Assembly (NCBI RefSeq): GCF_900277125.1
Contig: NZ_OPYN01000070.1
Span: forward strand, 212-64,211
DNA: 64,000 bases
Direction of reading: 5' to 3'
From: Pseudomonas inefficax
GTDB lineage: Bacteria > Pseudomonadota > Gammaproteobacteria > Pseudomonadales > Pseudomonadaceae
The translations under genes and the position numbers were made by a program. Each line of letters begins with the position of its first letter. Position 1 is the first letter of the stretch. Below are positions 36,625-46,188 of the stretch, one piece after another. The notes under the pieces were generated by a model. The model was given only the letters and a program-made list of their open reading frames with translations, searched no databases and was not told the origin of the DNA.

Positions 36625-37494
36625 ATGAGTCCATCACCACTGCCTTATTTTCTCGGTTGTCCGTCATGGAGCGAAAACGCCTGGCGCGACTACCTGTATC
36701 CCGCCGACGCCAACAGCAGTGAAATGCTCGGCTACTACAGCCAGGTATTCAACGCCGTCGAGGGCAATACCACTTTCTATGCACGTCCCGCACCCGGCAC
36801 CATTGCGCGCTGGGCGCAGACCATGCCCGAACACTTTCGCTTCACTGCCAAGTTCCCGCGAGACATCAGCCATGAAGGCGACTTGCGCGATCAGCTGGAA
36901 CCGGCCTTTGACTTCACCCGCCTGATGGCCCCGCTTGGCCAGCGCGTAGCCCCGTACTGGCTGCAGTTGCCGGCCCAGTTCAGCCCCGCACGGCTGGGCG
37001 AGCTTTGCCACTTCCTTGACGAAGTCGGAGTGCCGGTGGCGGTGGAGGTGCGTAACCAGGCCTTCTTTGCCAAGGGCGAAGAGGAGCGGTTGCTCAACCG
37101 CCTGCTGCATGAGCGTGGCGTGGAACGTATCTGCCTCGACCCGCGCGCCTTGTTCAGCTGCACCTCTCGTGACGCCGCCGTGCTGCATGCACAAGCGAAG
37201 AAGCCCAAGGTACCGCCACGCCCGGCAGCCTTCAGCCAGCACCCGCAGGTGCGTTTCATCGGCCACCCGCAGCTGGAGGCCAACGAGGTCTTTCTTACCC
37301 CTTGGGTGGACAAGATCGCCGCCTGGATCGAGGAAGGCCGCAACCCCTACATCTTCCTGCACACCTCGGACAACCGCCTGGCGGCGGCGCTGGCCCAGCG
37401 TTTTCACCAACGCCTGATGCAGCGGCTGCCGGGCCTTGCCGCGTTGCCGGAATTGCCGCGCACGCCCGAGGTCGAACAACTGGGGCTACTCTGA
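36625..37494 (+). CDS. DUF72 family protein
   Basis: 289 aa, TIM-barrel-like DUF72 (YecE) family; function unknown. Motifs: GCPSWSENAWRDYLYP, FNAVEGNTTFYARP, FRFTAKFPRDISHE and the late IFLHTSDN. Family members often occur in DNA-repair or envelope contexts, but no activity is proven. Start ATG at 36625, 3 bp after the small gene; the 3' end lies 28 bp before the next gene. Confidence 0.92.
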   Translation: MSPSPLPYFLGCPSWSENAWRDYLYPADANSSEMLGYYSQVFNAVEGNTTFYARPAPGTIARWAQTMPEHFRFTAKFPRDISHEGDLRDQLEPAFDFTRLMAPLGQRVAPYWLQLPAQFSPARLGELCHFLDEVGVPVAVEVRNQAFFAKGEEERLLNRLLHERGVERICLDPRALFSCTSRDAAVLHAQAKKPKVPPRPAAFSQHPQVRFIGHPQLEANEVFLTPWVDKIAAWIEEGRNPYIFLHTSDNRLAAALAQRFHQRLMQRLPGLAALPELPRTPEVEQLGLL

Positions 37495-37522
37495 CCTTTC
37501 CCTGACTGCCGGAGGTTGAACC

Positions 37523-38353
37523 ATGGATGTGCAAACCCTGCGAGCCGAAGCCTTCAAGGCCCTGCACGAGCGCGACAGCGCTTTCGTCATCCCCAACCCT
37601 TGGGATGCCGGCTCGGCCAAGTTGCTGGCCAGCCTGGGCTTCGAGGCGCTGGCTACCACCAGTGCAGGCCTGGCCTTCAGCCTGGGCCGGCCGGACGCCG
37701 AAGGCGCCTTGAGCCTGGAGGATACCCTTGATAATGCCGGCGAGATCGTCGATGCCACCCCGTTGCCGGTGGCCGCCGACCTGGAGAACGGCTTTGGCGA
37801 CCTGCCCGAAGATTGTGGACAGACCATTCTGCGGGCCGCCGAAGCCGGCTTGGTAGGGGGCTCTATCGAGGATGCCAGTGGTCGCAGCGATACGCCGATC
37901 TATGATTTCGGGCTGGCAGTAGAGCGCGTGCGCGCAGCCGTGCAAGCGGCGCGCAGCCTGCCGTTCCCGTTCACCCTGTGCGCCCGGGCGGAGAACCTGC
38001 TGCATGGGCGCATGGACCTGGACGACACCATTCGGCGCCTGCAGGCCTATGCCGAAGCCGGTGCCGATGTGCTCTACGCGCCCGGGCTGCGTACTGTCGA
38101 GGAAATCCGCGCGGTGGTGCAGGCAGTCGCGCCACGGCCGGTGAATGTGCTGATGGGCATGGCGGGCGTGCCGCTGAGCGTCAACCAGTTGCAGGACCTG
38201 GGCGTGCGCCGCATCAGTGTCGGCTCATCGCTTGCCCGTGCGGCGTTGGGGGCCTTCCACCGGGCTGCGCTGGAGATTCGCGATGAGGGCACCTTCGGCT
38301 ACGGTGAGCAGGCGCTGCCGTTCGCCCAACTCAACGACCTGTTCCGCCGCTGA
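37523..38353 (+). CDS. Isocitrate lyase/PEP mutase superfamily protein
   Basis: 276 aa. Likely a C-C or C-P lyase of the PEP mutase superfamily. Features: NPWDAGSAKLLASLGFEALATTSAG near the N-terminus, metal-site region LENGFGD (usually D-D-E), GGSIEDASG and LCARAENLLHG. The canonical KKCGH catalytic loop of isocitrate lyase is absent, as in oxaloacetate decarboxylase-like and related members. Substrate not predictable. It ends on the same base that starts the next gene. Confidence 0.88.
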   Translation: MDVQTLRAEAFKALHERDSAFVIPNPWDAGSAKLLASLGFEALATTSAGLAFSLGRPDAEGALSLEDTLDNAGEIVDATPLPVAADLENGFGDLPEDCGQTILRAAEAGLVGGSIEDASGRSDTPIYDFGLAVERVRAAVQAARSLPFPFTLCARAENLLHGRMDLDDTIRRLQAYAEAGADVLYAPGLRTVEEIRAVVQAVAPRPVNVLMGMAGVPLSVNQLQDLGVRRISVGSSLARAALGAFHRAALEIRDEGTFGYGEQALPFAQLNDLFRR

Positions 38354-39042
38354 TGAGGGCCGTGCTGGCGTTGCTGGCCGGCCTGTCGTTGCTTGCGGGG
38401 CTGGCCTGGCAGCTGGGTTGGCGTCTGCCCGCCGCGTGGAACCCGTGGGCGCCACTGGACGTGCGTCAGCCCCCGAACCTGCTGACTCCCTACAAGCTGT
38501 CCCGCCTTCGCGATGACCCGGCGCTGTGTCGCCTGGCACTTCAAACCAGCCAGTTACGCTACCGGGCACAAGCCGACAGTTCAGCTTCTGCCGACTGCCC
38601 ATTGCGCAATGTATGGCGTATCGAAGGTGGTCAGGCTCGGCTTGGCAGCAGCTTCCTGGCCAGTTGTCCGTTGGCAGTGGCGTATGCACTTTTCGAAAAC
38701 CATGGCCTGCAGCCTGTGGCGCAACGGGTGTTGGGGCAGCCGGTGGTGCAGGTCGACCACCTGGGCAGTTTTGCTTGCCGCAATGTCTATCATCGCAAGC
38801 AGGGCCGGCTGAGCCAGCACGCCACGGCCGATGCCCTGGACATCAGTGGCTTTCGCCTGCAAGACGGCCAGCGTATCGTCCTTGCGCGGGACTGGCAGGC
38901 GGGTGGGCAGAAGGCGGAGTTCCTGCGCCAGGTGCAGCAGTCGGCCTGCGACAGTTTCAGCACGGTACTGGGGCCAGACTACAACGCTGCACATCACAAC
39001 CACTTTCATGTGGACATGGGCCGCTGGCAGATCTGTCGCTGA
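38353..39042 (+). CDS. Extensin-like C-terminal domain protein
   Basis: 229 aa with an N-terminal membrane anchor (RAVLALLAGLSLLAGLAWQL). The Extensin-like_C family has motifs resembling zinc peptidases of the LAS type: HATADALDISGF (His, Asp) and HHNHFHVDMG (His-x-His, Asp). A periplasmic cell-wall hydrolase role is plausible but unproven. It overlaps the preceding gene by one base (TGATG) and may be co-transcribed with it. Confidence 0.87.
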   Translation: MRAVLALLAGLSLLAGLAWQLGWRLPAAWNPWAPLDVRQPPNLLTPYKLSRLRDDPALCRLALQTSQLRYRAQADSSASADCPLRNVWRIEGGQARLGSSFLASCPLAVAYALFENHGLQPVAQRVLGQPVVQVDHLGSFACRNVYHRKQGRLSQHATADALDISGFRLQDGQRIVLARDWQAGGQKAEFLRQVQQSACDSFSTVLGPDYNAAHHNHFHVDMGRWQICR

Positions 39043-39054
39043 GCGTGGGCGCGG

Positions 39055-39675
39055 TCAGGCGTGGGCGCGCACGTTGTTCAGCACCACCGGGCGTGCCCAG
39101 TGAATGTCGAACTCCAGCTCGTTCTGTTGCTTGGCCAAAGTAGGGGTGTCGAACGGCTCGGGGGCCGGCTCCAGCAGGTTGGTCTCGAACTCGGCAATCG
39201 GCAGGAACAGCGAGCGCGGGGTAGGGCCGGGGCCGGGTTCGGCAATGGGGTGACCCTGGCTCATCACCACCGGGCGAAGCCAGCTGTTGCTGATATCGAG
39301 CTGGCGCTGCTGCTCGATCAGCTCGATTGCGCTGAACGGCTCGGGGGCGGGCGGCAGCAGATTGGCTTCGAGTTCTGCCTTGGGCAGGAACAGGGGCTCG
39401 GGCGGTGCCACCTCGGTGTCGTGTACCGGGCAGGCACGCTGGGCGTCGATCAGGGCCAGTGCGCGGGCGCCGCCGATCGGCTCGCCGCTGCTCTGGTCGT
39501 ATTGCACGAACGACTGGCTGACGCTGTCTACCGGCTCTTCCTGCTGCTCGGCCATGGCCCGGGCAAAGAAATCCTGCCACAGGTGGCTGACGCCCCCAAG
39601 TGCCTGGGTGTTGTGCTGACTGTAGTTGCCGACAGGCGACAGGTAGGTCAAGCCAATGGGAAGAGTATCTGACAT
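39055..39675 (-). CDS. Hypothetical protein with an internal ~47-aa duplication
   Basis: 206 aa, no signal peptide. The C-terminal half has two related blocks. Block 1 has LFLPKAELEANLLPPAPEPF with LRPVV at its end; block 2 has LFLPIAEFETNLLEPAPEPF with ARPVV. A third more degenerate block may lie before them (EPIGGARALALIDAQRACPV). The repeats are proline-rich and acidic. Not recognised in a known family; probably a Pseudomonas-specific protein. The start at 39675 lies 101 bp from the divergent rsmJ. Confidence 0.75.
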   Translation of the reverse strand: MSDTLPIGLTYLSPVGNYSQHNTQALGGVSHLWQDFFARAMAEQQEEPVDSVSQSFVQYDQSSGEPIGGARALALIDAQRACPVHDTEVAPPEPLFLPKAELEANLLPPAPEPFSAIELIEQQRQLDISNSWLRPVVMSQGHPIAEPGPGPTPRSLFLPIAEFETNLLEPAPEPFDTPTLAKQQNELEFDIHWARPVVLNNVRAHA

Positions 39676-39775
39676 GGCAGTCGCGCGCGTTGTGCTCTGG
39701 CAGAATAGCGGGATATTGCCTGTATCGGCTGCGAGGGCCGATACATTAGTGGCTGGGTTCAATTTCTAGGTGTGA

Positions 39776-40555
<780 letters not shown>

Positions 40556-40562
40556 TTTGGCT

Positions 40563-40677
40563 ATGCCTGTTCGGGCCTCTTCGCGGGTAAACCCGCTCCC
40601 ACAAGTGCTGCACAAACTTCAGGATCACATCGATCCTGTGGGAGCGGGTTTACCCGCGAAGAGGCCCGCACAGGCAT
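40563..40677. repeat. REP inverted pair, 41-bp arms
   Basis: Arms 40563-40603 and 40637-40677 with a single mismatch. It lies between convergent rsmJ and tetR and could serve as a two-way terminator. Confidence 0.94.
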
Positions 40678-40684
40678 CCAGATA

Positions 40685-41314
40685 TCAGGGCTGGAACGCC
40701 CGCATGAACACCCCGACCACCTCGCGCACATGTGCCTCGGCCTCATCCTCCCCCAGCGGCCCCGCACACCCCAGCAGCAAGCGGTAATCCGGTGCGCCCT
40801 TGACCAGGCAGAAGAAGTGCTCCGCCGCACGCAGCGGGTTGTCGACACGCAGCAACCCACGCTCATGCGCCCCGCGCAGTAGCGCTTCCATGCCGGCCAG
40901 CACGCGCTTGGGCCCGGCTTCGTAGAAGTACTCGCCAAAGCTCGGGTCCAGGCTGCCCTGAGCCATGATCAGACGGCACAGCTTGACTGCTTCGTCGCTG
41001 CTGATCAGCGCCTGGAAACCACGGGCGATTGTCAGCAGTACCTCCTCCACCGGCGCCCCGTCGGGGTACTCGAACAGCAGGTCAGGCAACTGGATCTGAC
41101 AGGTGGCCATCACCGCCGAGCAGAACAGCGTCTGCTTGTCGGTGAAGTGGCTGTACACAGTAAGCTTCGAAACACCTGCCGCCGCAGCGACCGCATCCAT
41201 GCTGGTGTTGGCGTAGCCAAGGCTGAGGAACAGGGCCTTGGCCGCTTCGAGAATCGCCTCGCGCTTGGCCAGATCCTTTGGCCGGCCCGGGCCGATGGGT
41301 GCGTCGTTGGACAT
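40685..41314 (-). CDS. TetR-family repressor of the adjacent RND pump
   Basis: 209 aa. HTH about residues 25-50 (MDAVAAAAGVSKLTVYSHFTDK), preceded by the basic GPGRPKDLAKREAI. The C-terminal domain is a TetR_C-type pocket. The ATG at 41314 begins MSNDAPIG; an in-frame ATG at 41326 is the alternative, neither with a strong ribosome site. Divergent from the efflux genes with a palindrome between them, so it most likely represses the pump and is induced by a substrate. Confidence 0.92.
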   Translation of the reverse strand: MSNDAPIGPGRPKDLAKREAILEAAKALFLSLGYANTSMDAVAAAAGVSKLTVYSHFTDKQTLFCSAVMATCQIQLPDLLFEYPDGAPVEEVLLTIARGFQALISSDEAVKLCRLIMAQGSLDPSFGEYFYEAGPKRVLAGMEALLRGAHERGLLRVDNPLRAAEHFFCLVKGAPDYRLLLGCAGPLGEDEAEAHVREVVGVFMRAFQP

Positions 41315-41443
41315 TGGAATCCGCATCTTTTCAAAAGGACGACCATCTTACCGGCTCGAACAGCTTCCGGCTGCAGATCGCGTCCTGCATTTATATTGAT
41401 TTTCTTCCGGGCCTGGCTTCCCGGCTCCGGTTCGCTGATTTAA

Positions 41444-41459
41444 TATACTAGCCAGTATA
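41444..41459. promoter_or_regulatory. Palindromic operator over divergent -10 boxes
   Basis: TATACT-AGCC-AGTATA: each half reads TATACT on its own strand, so the palindrome itself supplies a -10 hexamer for both directions. It lies 36 bp before the MFP ATG and 130 bp before tetR. A TetR dimer bound here would block both promoters. Confidence 0.7.
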
Positions 41460-41494
41460 AATATTCAGTCGTGCCCTCCGCGAAAGGATTCATC

Positions 41495-42595
41495 ATGTTG
41501 CGCCATGCCTTGTCCATCGCTCTGCCCGCCGCTGCCGTGCTGTTCCTGGCGGCGTGCGGCCAGGATGCCGCCCCACCTGCCGCGCCGCGCCCGGCGCTGG
41601 TGGTGCAGCCGCAGCCAGCCGAAGCCGCTGCCGACAGTTACCCCGGCGAAGTGCGGGCGCGCTTCGAGCCGGAACTGGCTTTCCGCATTGGCGGCAAGGT
41701 CAGCAAACGCCTGGTCGAGGAAGGACAGCGGGTCAAGGCCGACCAGCCGCTCGCCGAACTGGACCCGCAGGATGTGCGCTTGCAGCTGGAAGCCAACCGT
41801 GCCCAGCTGGCAGCCGCCGAGGCCAACCTGTCGCTGGTGCGCGCCGAGCGCGATCGCTACCAGAAGCTGCTGGACCGGCAGATGGTCAGCCATTCCCAGT
41901 TCGATAACGCCGAAAACCTCTACCGCGCCGGCCTGGCCCGGCTGAAACAGGCCAAGGCCGAGTTCGACGTGGCTGGCAACCAGGCTGAATATGCCGTGCT
42001 GCGCGCCCCCCAGGCCGGTGTGATCGCCAAGCGCCAGGTGGAAGTGGGCCAGGTGGTCGCCGCAGGGCAGACCGTGTTCACCCTGGCCGCCGATGGCGAG
42101 CGGGAAGTGGCCATCGGCTTGCCGGAGCAGCAGTTCGCCCGCTTCGCCGTGGGCCAGCCGGTGAGCGTTGAGCTGTGGTCGCACCCGCAAGAGCGCTTCC
42201 AGGGGCGCATCCGCGAGCTGTCACCGGCCGCCGACCCGCGGTCGCGCACCTTCGCTGCCCGCATCGCCTTTACCTCGGCCGCCACACCGGCGGAGCTGGG
42301 CCAGAGTGCCCGAGTGTTCATCGCTCACGAAGGGCTGATCCCGCTGGCGGTGCCGCTGTCGGCAGTCACTGCGGAAAACGGTCAGGCCTACGTCTGGCGG
42401 GTCACCAAGGACAGCCGCCTGGAGCGGGCAGTGGTACGCCTGGGGGCTTATGGTGCCGACAGCGTACCCGTGCTCGAAGGCCTCGCCCCCGGCGACTGGG
42501 TAGTCGCCGCGGGTGGCCATGTATTGCGCGAGGGCCAGGAGATACGCCCCGTGGACCGTACCAATCGCGTAGTGAACCTGACGGCTAAGGAGTAA
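41495..42595 (+). CDS. RND efflux periplasmic adaptor (MFP) subunit
   Basis: Lipoprotein adaptor of 366 aa. Signal peptide with LAAC lipobox (LPAAAVLFLAAC). It has the lipoyl-like halves (FRIGGKVSKRLVEEGQRVKADQPLAELD and RAPQAGVIAKRQVEVGQVV), a helical hairpin (LEANRAQLAAAEANL), and a membrane-proximal C-terminal domain. Binds the RND pump encoded 6 bp downstream and an outer-membrane channel elsewhere. GAAAGGA precedes the ATG at 41495. Confidence 0.95.
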   Translation: MLRHALSIALPAAAVLFLAACGQDAAPPAAPRPALVVQPQPAEAAADSYPGEVRARFEPELAFRIGGKVSKRLVEEGQRVKADQPLAELDPQDVRLQLEANRAQLAAAEANLSLVRAERDRYQKLLDRQMVSHSQFDNAENLYRAGLARLKQAKAEFDVAGNQAEYAVLRAPQAGVIAKRQVEVGQVVAAGQTVFTLAADGEREVAIGLPEQQFARFAVGQPVSVELWSHPQERFQGRIRELSPAADPRSRTFAARIAFTSAATPAELGQSARVFIAHEGLIPLAVPLSAVTAENGQAYVWRVTKDSRLERAVVRLGAYGADSVPVLEGLAPGDWVVAAGGHVLREGQEIRPVDRTNRVVNLTAKE

Positions 42596-42601
42596 GTCCC
42601 G

Positions 42602-45600
42602 ATGGGTTTCAACCTTTCTGCCTGGGCGCTGCGCAACCGCCAGATCGTCCTGTTCCTGATGATCCTGCTGGCGGCCATTGGCGCCATGTCCTACACCAAG
42701 CTCGGCCAGAGCGAGGACCCGCCGTTCACCTTCAAGGCCATGGTCATTCGTACTCTGTGGCCTGGTGCCACTGCCGAGGAAGTGTCGCGGCAGGTCACCG
42801 AGCGCATCGAGAAGAAGCTGATGGAAACCGGTGAGTACGAGCGGATTGTCTCGTTCTCCCGCCCGGGCGAATCGCAGGTCACCTTCATGGCCCGCGACTC
42901 GCTGCATTCCAAGGACATCCCCGAGCTGTGGTACCAGATCCGCAAGAAGGTTGCGGACATCCGCCACACCTTGCCGCCGGAAATCCAGGGCCCGTTTTTC
43001 AATGACGAGTTCGGCACCACCTTCGGCAACATCTATGCCCTGACCGGTGATGGCTTCGACTACGCGGTGCTCAAGGACTATGCCGACCGTATCCAGATCC
43101 AGTTGCAGCGGGTCAAGGATGTGGGCAAGGTCGAGCTGATCGGCCTGCAGGACGAGAAAATCTGGATCGAGCTGTCAAACCTCAAGCTGGCTACCCTCGG
43201 CGTGCCGCTGGAGGCCGTGCAGCAGGCCCTGCAGGAACAGAATGCGGTCAGCACCGCCGGCTTCTTCGAAACGCCCAGCGATCGCCTGCAACTGCGGGTG
43301 AGCGGGCGCTTCGACAGCGTCGAGCAGATTCGCCAGTTCCCCATCCGCGTGGGCGATCGCACCTTCCGAATTGGCGATGTGGCCGAAGTGCACCGCGGCT
43401 TCAACGACCCGCCCGCACCACGCATGCGCTTCATGGGCGAGGATGCCATTGGCCTGGCGGTGTCGATGAAGGACGGCGGCGACATCCTGGTTCTGGGCAA
43501 GGCATTGGAAAGCGAGTTCGAACGCCTGGCCCGCAGCCTGCCGGCCGGCATGGAGCTGCGCAAGGTTTCGGACCAGCCGGCGGCGGTCAAGGCCGGCGTG
43601 GGCGAGTTTGTCCAGGTGCTGGTCGAGGCACTGGTCATCGTGCTGCTGGTGAGCTTCTTCTCCCTGGGCCTGCGCACCGGGCTGGTAGTGGCGCTGGCCA
43701 TCCCGCTGGTGCTGGCCATGACCTTCGCCGCCATGAACTACTTCGGCATCGGCCTGCACAAGATCTCCCTTGGCGCGCTGGTGCTGGCCCTGGGCTTGTT
43801 GGTCGATGATGCGATCATTGCCGTGGAGATGATGGCGATCAAGATGGAGCAGGGCTACGACCGCCTCAAGGCGGCCAGCTACGCCTGGAGCAGCACTGCG
43901 TTCCCGATGCTCACCGGCACCCTGATCACGGCGGCGGGCTTCCTGCCCATTGCCACGGCAGCCTCCAGTACGGGCGAATACACCCGTTCGATCTTCCAGG
44001 TGGTGACTATCGCCTTGCTGACCTCCTGGGTGGCCGCGGTGGTATTCGTGCCTTACCTGGGCGAGCGCTTGCTGCCAGATCTGGCCAAGCTGCATGCCGC
44101 CCGCCATGGCAAGGACGGCCACGCGCCAGACCCTTACGCCACACCGTTCTACCAGCGCGTACGGCGTGTGGTGGAGTGGTGCGTGCGGCGGCGCAAGACT
44201 GTGATCCTGCTGACCATTGCCGCCTTTGTCGGCAGTATCCTGCTGTTCCGTTTCGTGCCCCAGCAGTTCTTCCCGGCTTCCGGGCGCCCGGAGTTGATGG
44301 TCGACCTCAAACTGGCCGAAGGTGCCTCGCTGGCCAACACCGCCGAGCGGGTCAAGCAACTGGAGGCGCTGCTCAAGCAGCAGGAAGGTATCGACAACTA
44401 CGTGGCCTACGTGGGCACCGGTTCGCCGCGTTTCTACCTGCCGCTGGACCAGCAGCTGCCGGCGGCCAGCTTCGCCCAGTTCGTGGTACTGGCCGAGTCG
44501 ATGGAGGACCGCGAGCGCCTGCGCAGCTGGCTGATCAGCACCATGGACCAGCAGTTCCCCGACCTGCGTGGCCGGGTCACGCGCCTGGAAAACGGCCCGC
44601 CCGTGGGTTACCCGGTGCAGTTCCGGGTGACTGGCGAGCACATCGAGAAGGCTCGTGCGCTGGCCCGTGAAGTGGCCGACAAGGTGCGCCAGAACCCGCA
44701 TGTGGTCAACGTTCACCTGGACTGGGAAGAACCGAGCAAGGCGGTGTTCCTCGAGATTGACCAGGACCGCGCCCGCGCCCTGGGCGTGAGCACCGCGCAC
44801 CTGTCGAGCTTCCTGCAAAGCTCGCTGACCGGCACCACGGTCAGCCAGTACCGCGAAGACAACGAGCTGATCGAGATCCTGCTGCGCGGCACCCGGCAGG
44901 AGCGCAGCGAGCTGGGCAACCTCGGCAGCCTGGCACTGCCGACCGACAATGGCCAGAGCGTGGCGCTGTCGCAGGTCGCGACCCTGGAGTACGGCTTCGA
45001 GGAAGGCATCATCTGGCACCGTAACCGCCTGCCGACGGTGACCGTGCGCGCCGATATCTACGACAAGGAGCAGCCGGCGACGCTGGTCAAGCAGATAGAG
45101 CCGACTCTGCGTGACATCCGCGCCAAGCTGCCGGATGGCTATTTGCTGGAAGTCGGCGGCACGGTCGAAGACTCCGAGCGCGGGCAGAAGTCGGTGAATG
45201 CCGGTATGCCGCTGTTCGTGGTGGTGGTGCTGAGCTTGCTGATGATCCAGCTGCGCAGCTTCTCGCGCACGGTGATGGTGTTCCTCACTGCGCCTCTGGG
45301 GCTGATTGGCGTGACCTTGTTCCTACTGGTGTTCCGCCAGCCGTTCGGCTTTGTCGCCATGCTCGGCACCATTGCCCTGGCGGGGATGATCATGCGCAAT
45401 TCGGTGATCCTGGTGGACCAGATCGAGCAGGACATCGCGGCGGGGCTGGAGCGCTGGCAGGCGATCATCGAAGCCACGGTGCGGCGGTTCCGCCCTATCG
45501 TGCTGACTGCACTGGCGGCGGTGCTGGCGATGATTCCGTTGTCGCGTAGCGTGTTCTACGGGCCGATGGCGGTGGCGATCATGGGCGGGTTGATCGTGGC

Positions 45601-45667
45601 CACGGCGTTGACGTTGCTGTTCCTGCCGGCGCTTTATGCAGCGTGGTTCAGAGTGAAGAAAGGTTGA
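42602..45667 (+). CDS. RND efflux pump (AcrB/AcrF-like)
   Basis: Proton-driven inner-membrane exporter of 1021 aa with 12 membrane segments and two large periplasmic loops. The proton-relay Asp pair Asp402-Asp403 is in LGLLVDDAIIAVE (AcrB Asp407/408). The partner Lys region of TM10 is not confirmed here. It belongs to the multidrug/HAE-1-type group that starts NLSAWALRNRQIVLF. No outer-membrane gene follows, so a TolC/OprM-type channel from elsewhere is needed. Confidence 0.95.
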   Translation: MGFNLSAWALRNRQIVLFLMILLAAIGAMSYTKLGQSEDPPFTFKAMVIRTLWPGATAEEVSRQVTERIEKKLMETGEYERIVSFSRPGESQVTFMARDSLHSKDIPELWYQIRKKVADIRHTLPPEIQGPFFNDEFGTTFGNIYALTGDGFDYAVLKDYADRIQIQLQRVKDVGKVELIGLQDEKIWIELSNLKLATLGVPLEAVQQALQEQNAVSTAGFFETPSDRLQLRVSGRFDSVEQIRQFPIRVGDRTFRIGDVAEVHRGFNDPPAPRMRFMGEDAIGLAVSMKDGGDILVLGKALESEFERLARSLPAGMELRKVSDQPAAVKAGVGEFVQVLVEALVIVLLVSFFSLGLRTGLVVALAIPLVLAMTFAAMNYFGIGLHKISLGALVLALGLLVDDAIIAVEMMAIKMEQGYDRLKAASYAWSSTAFPMLTGTLITAAGFLPIATAASSTGEYTRSIFQVVTIALLTSWVAAVVFVPYLGERLLPDLAKLHAARHGKDGHAPDPYATPFYQRVRRVVEWCVRRRKTVILLTIAAFVGSILLFRFVPQQFFPASGRPELMVDLKLAEGASLANTAERVKQLEALLKQQEGIDNYVAYVGTGSPRFYLPLDQQLPAASFAQFVVLAESMEDRERLRSWLISTMDQQFPDLRGRVTRLENGPPVGYPVQFRVTGEHIEKARALAREVADKVRQNPHVVNVHLDWEEPSKAVFLEIDQDRARALGVSTAHLSSFLQSSLTGTTVSQYREDNELIEILLRGTRQERSELGNLGSLALPTDNGQSVALSQVATLEYGFEEGIIWHRNRLPTVTVRADIYDKEQPATLVKQIEPTLRDIRAKLPDGYLLEVGGTVEDSERGQKSVNAGMPLFVVVVLSLLMIQLRSFSRTVMVFLTAPLGLIGVTLFLLVFRQPFGFVAMLGTIALAGMIMRNSVILVDQIEQDIAAGLERWQAIIEATVRRFRPIVLTALAAVLAMIPLSRSVFYGPMAVAIMGGLIVATALTLLFLPALYAAWFRVKKG

Positions 45668-45767
45668 CGAGTGCAGGGGAGGGAAATTTGTCGGGATGCC
45701 AGGGGGAAGCTGGAAGGCTGAAGATCAGCCTGCGACATGCGTTTATAACCCCCAACAGAGCATTCCC

Positions 45768-46145
45768 ATGACCGGATCACACTACAAATGGCTTGATGTT
45801 GAAATAGTCACCACGCCCAAAGACAATTTTGAACGAAGCACATTCGTGCATCTGAGTCTGTATGACGCTTTCCTTATGGATACCGACAGGACCATTGTCG
45901 AGCTGCGTCAGCGTTACGAGGGGCCTACGCCAATCCATATGCGGTTGTACTACGACTCCCGACTCGTACGTTCACTTGATGAAATGGCGATCAGTGTAGA
46001 AATTCGCACTCCCGCCGTGTACATCAACGGCAAATTGCATGATGAGGAACGAGTGCTTTATCGCGATAGGACATTCACTAGCCATACGGTAGGCGAGATG
46101 AATTCCAAGGTGACGCTCAAGTTGGACTCTGTCAACGTCGCGTAG
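45768..46145 (+). CDS. YbaY/YscW-like domain protein, lower G+C
   Basis: 125 aa, no signal peptide. A core with LSLYDAFLMDTDRTIVE, GPTPIHMRLYYD and AISVEIRTPAVYINGKLH matches the spacing of the YscW fold also seen in the lipoprotein at 46908-47306. Base composition is visibly lower in G+C than the flanks (about half AT by eye) and codon use is less biased, suggesting transfer. The ATG at 45768 begins MTGSHYKWLDVEIV; an upstream frame has no similarity. Function unknown. Confidence 0.7.
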   Translation: MTGSHYKWLDVEIVTTPKDNFERSTFVHLSLYDAFLMDTDRTIVELRQRYEGPTPIHMRLYYDSRLVRSLDEMAISVEIRTPAVYINGKLHDEERVLYRDRTFTSHTVGEMNSKVTLKLDSVNVA

Positions 46146-46188
46146 GTTCTGAGGTAAGGAAGGGCTGCAGGCAGTCCTTCCTCCGGCA

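Noticed and set aside
43175..45019. 614-aa open frame opposite the RND pump
   Set aside because: Antisense shadow of a well-supported membrane protein.
46146..46188. Terminator between the YscW-like gene and the DUF4197 gene
   Set aside because: GGAAGGGCTGC/GGCAGTCCTTCC gives a partial hairpin (AAGGACTGCC / GGCAGCCCTT-like) but the stem is imperfect and no U-run follows; too weak to call.
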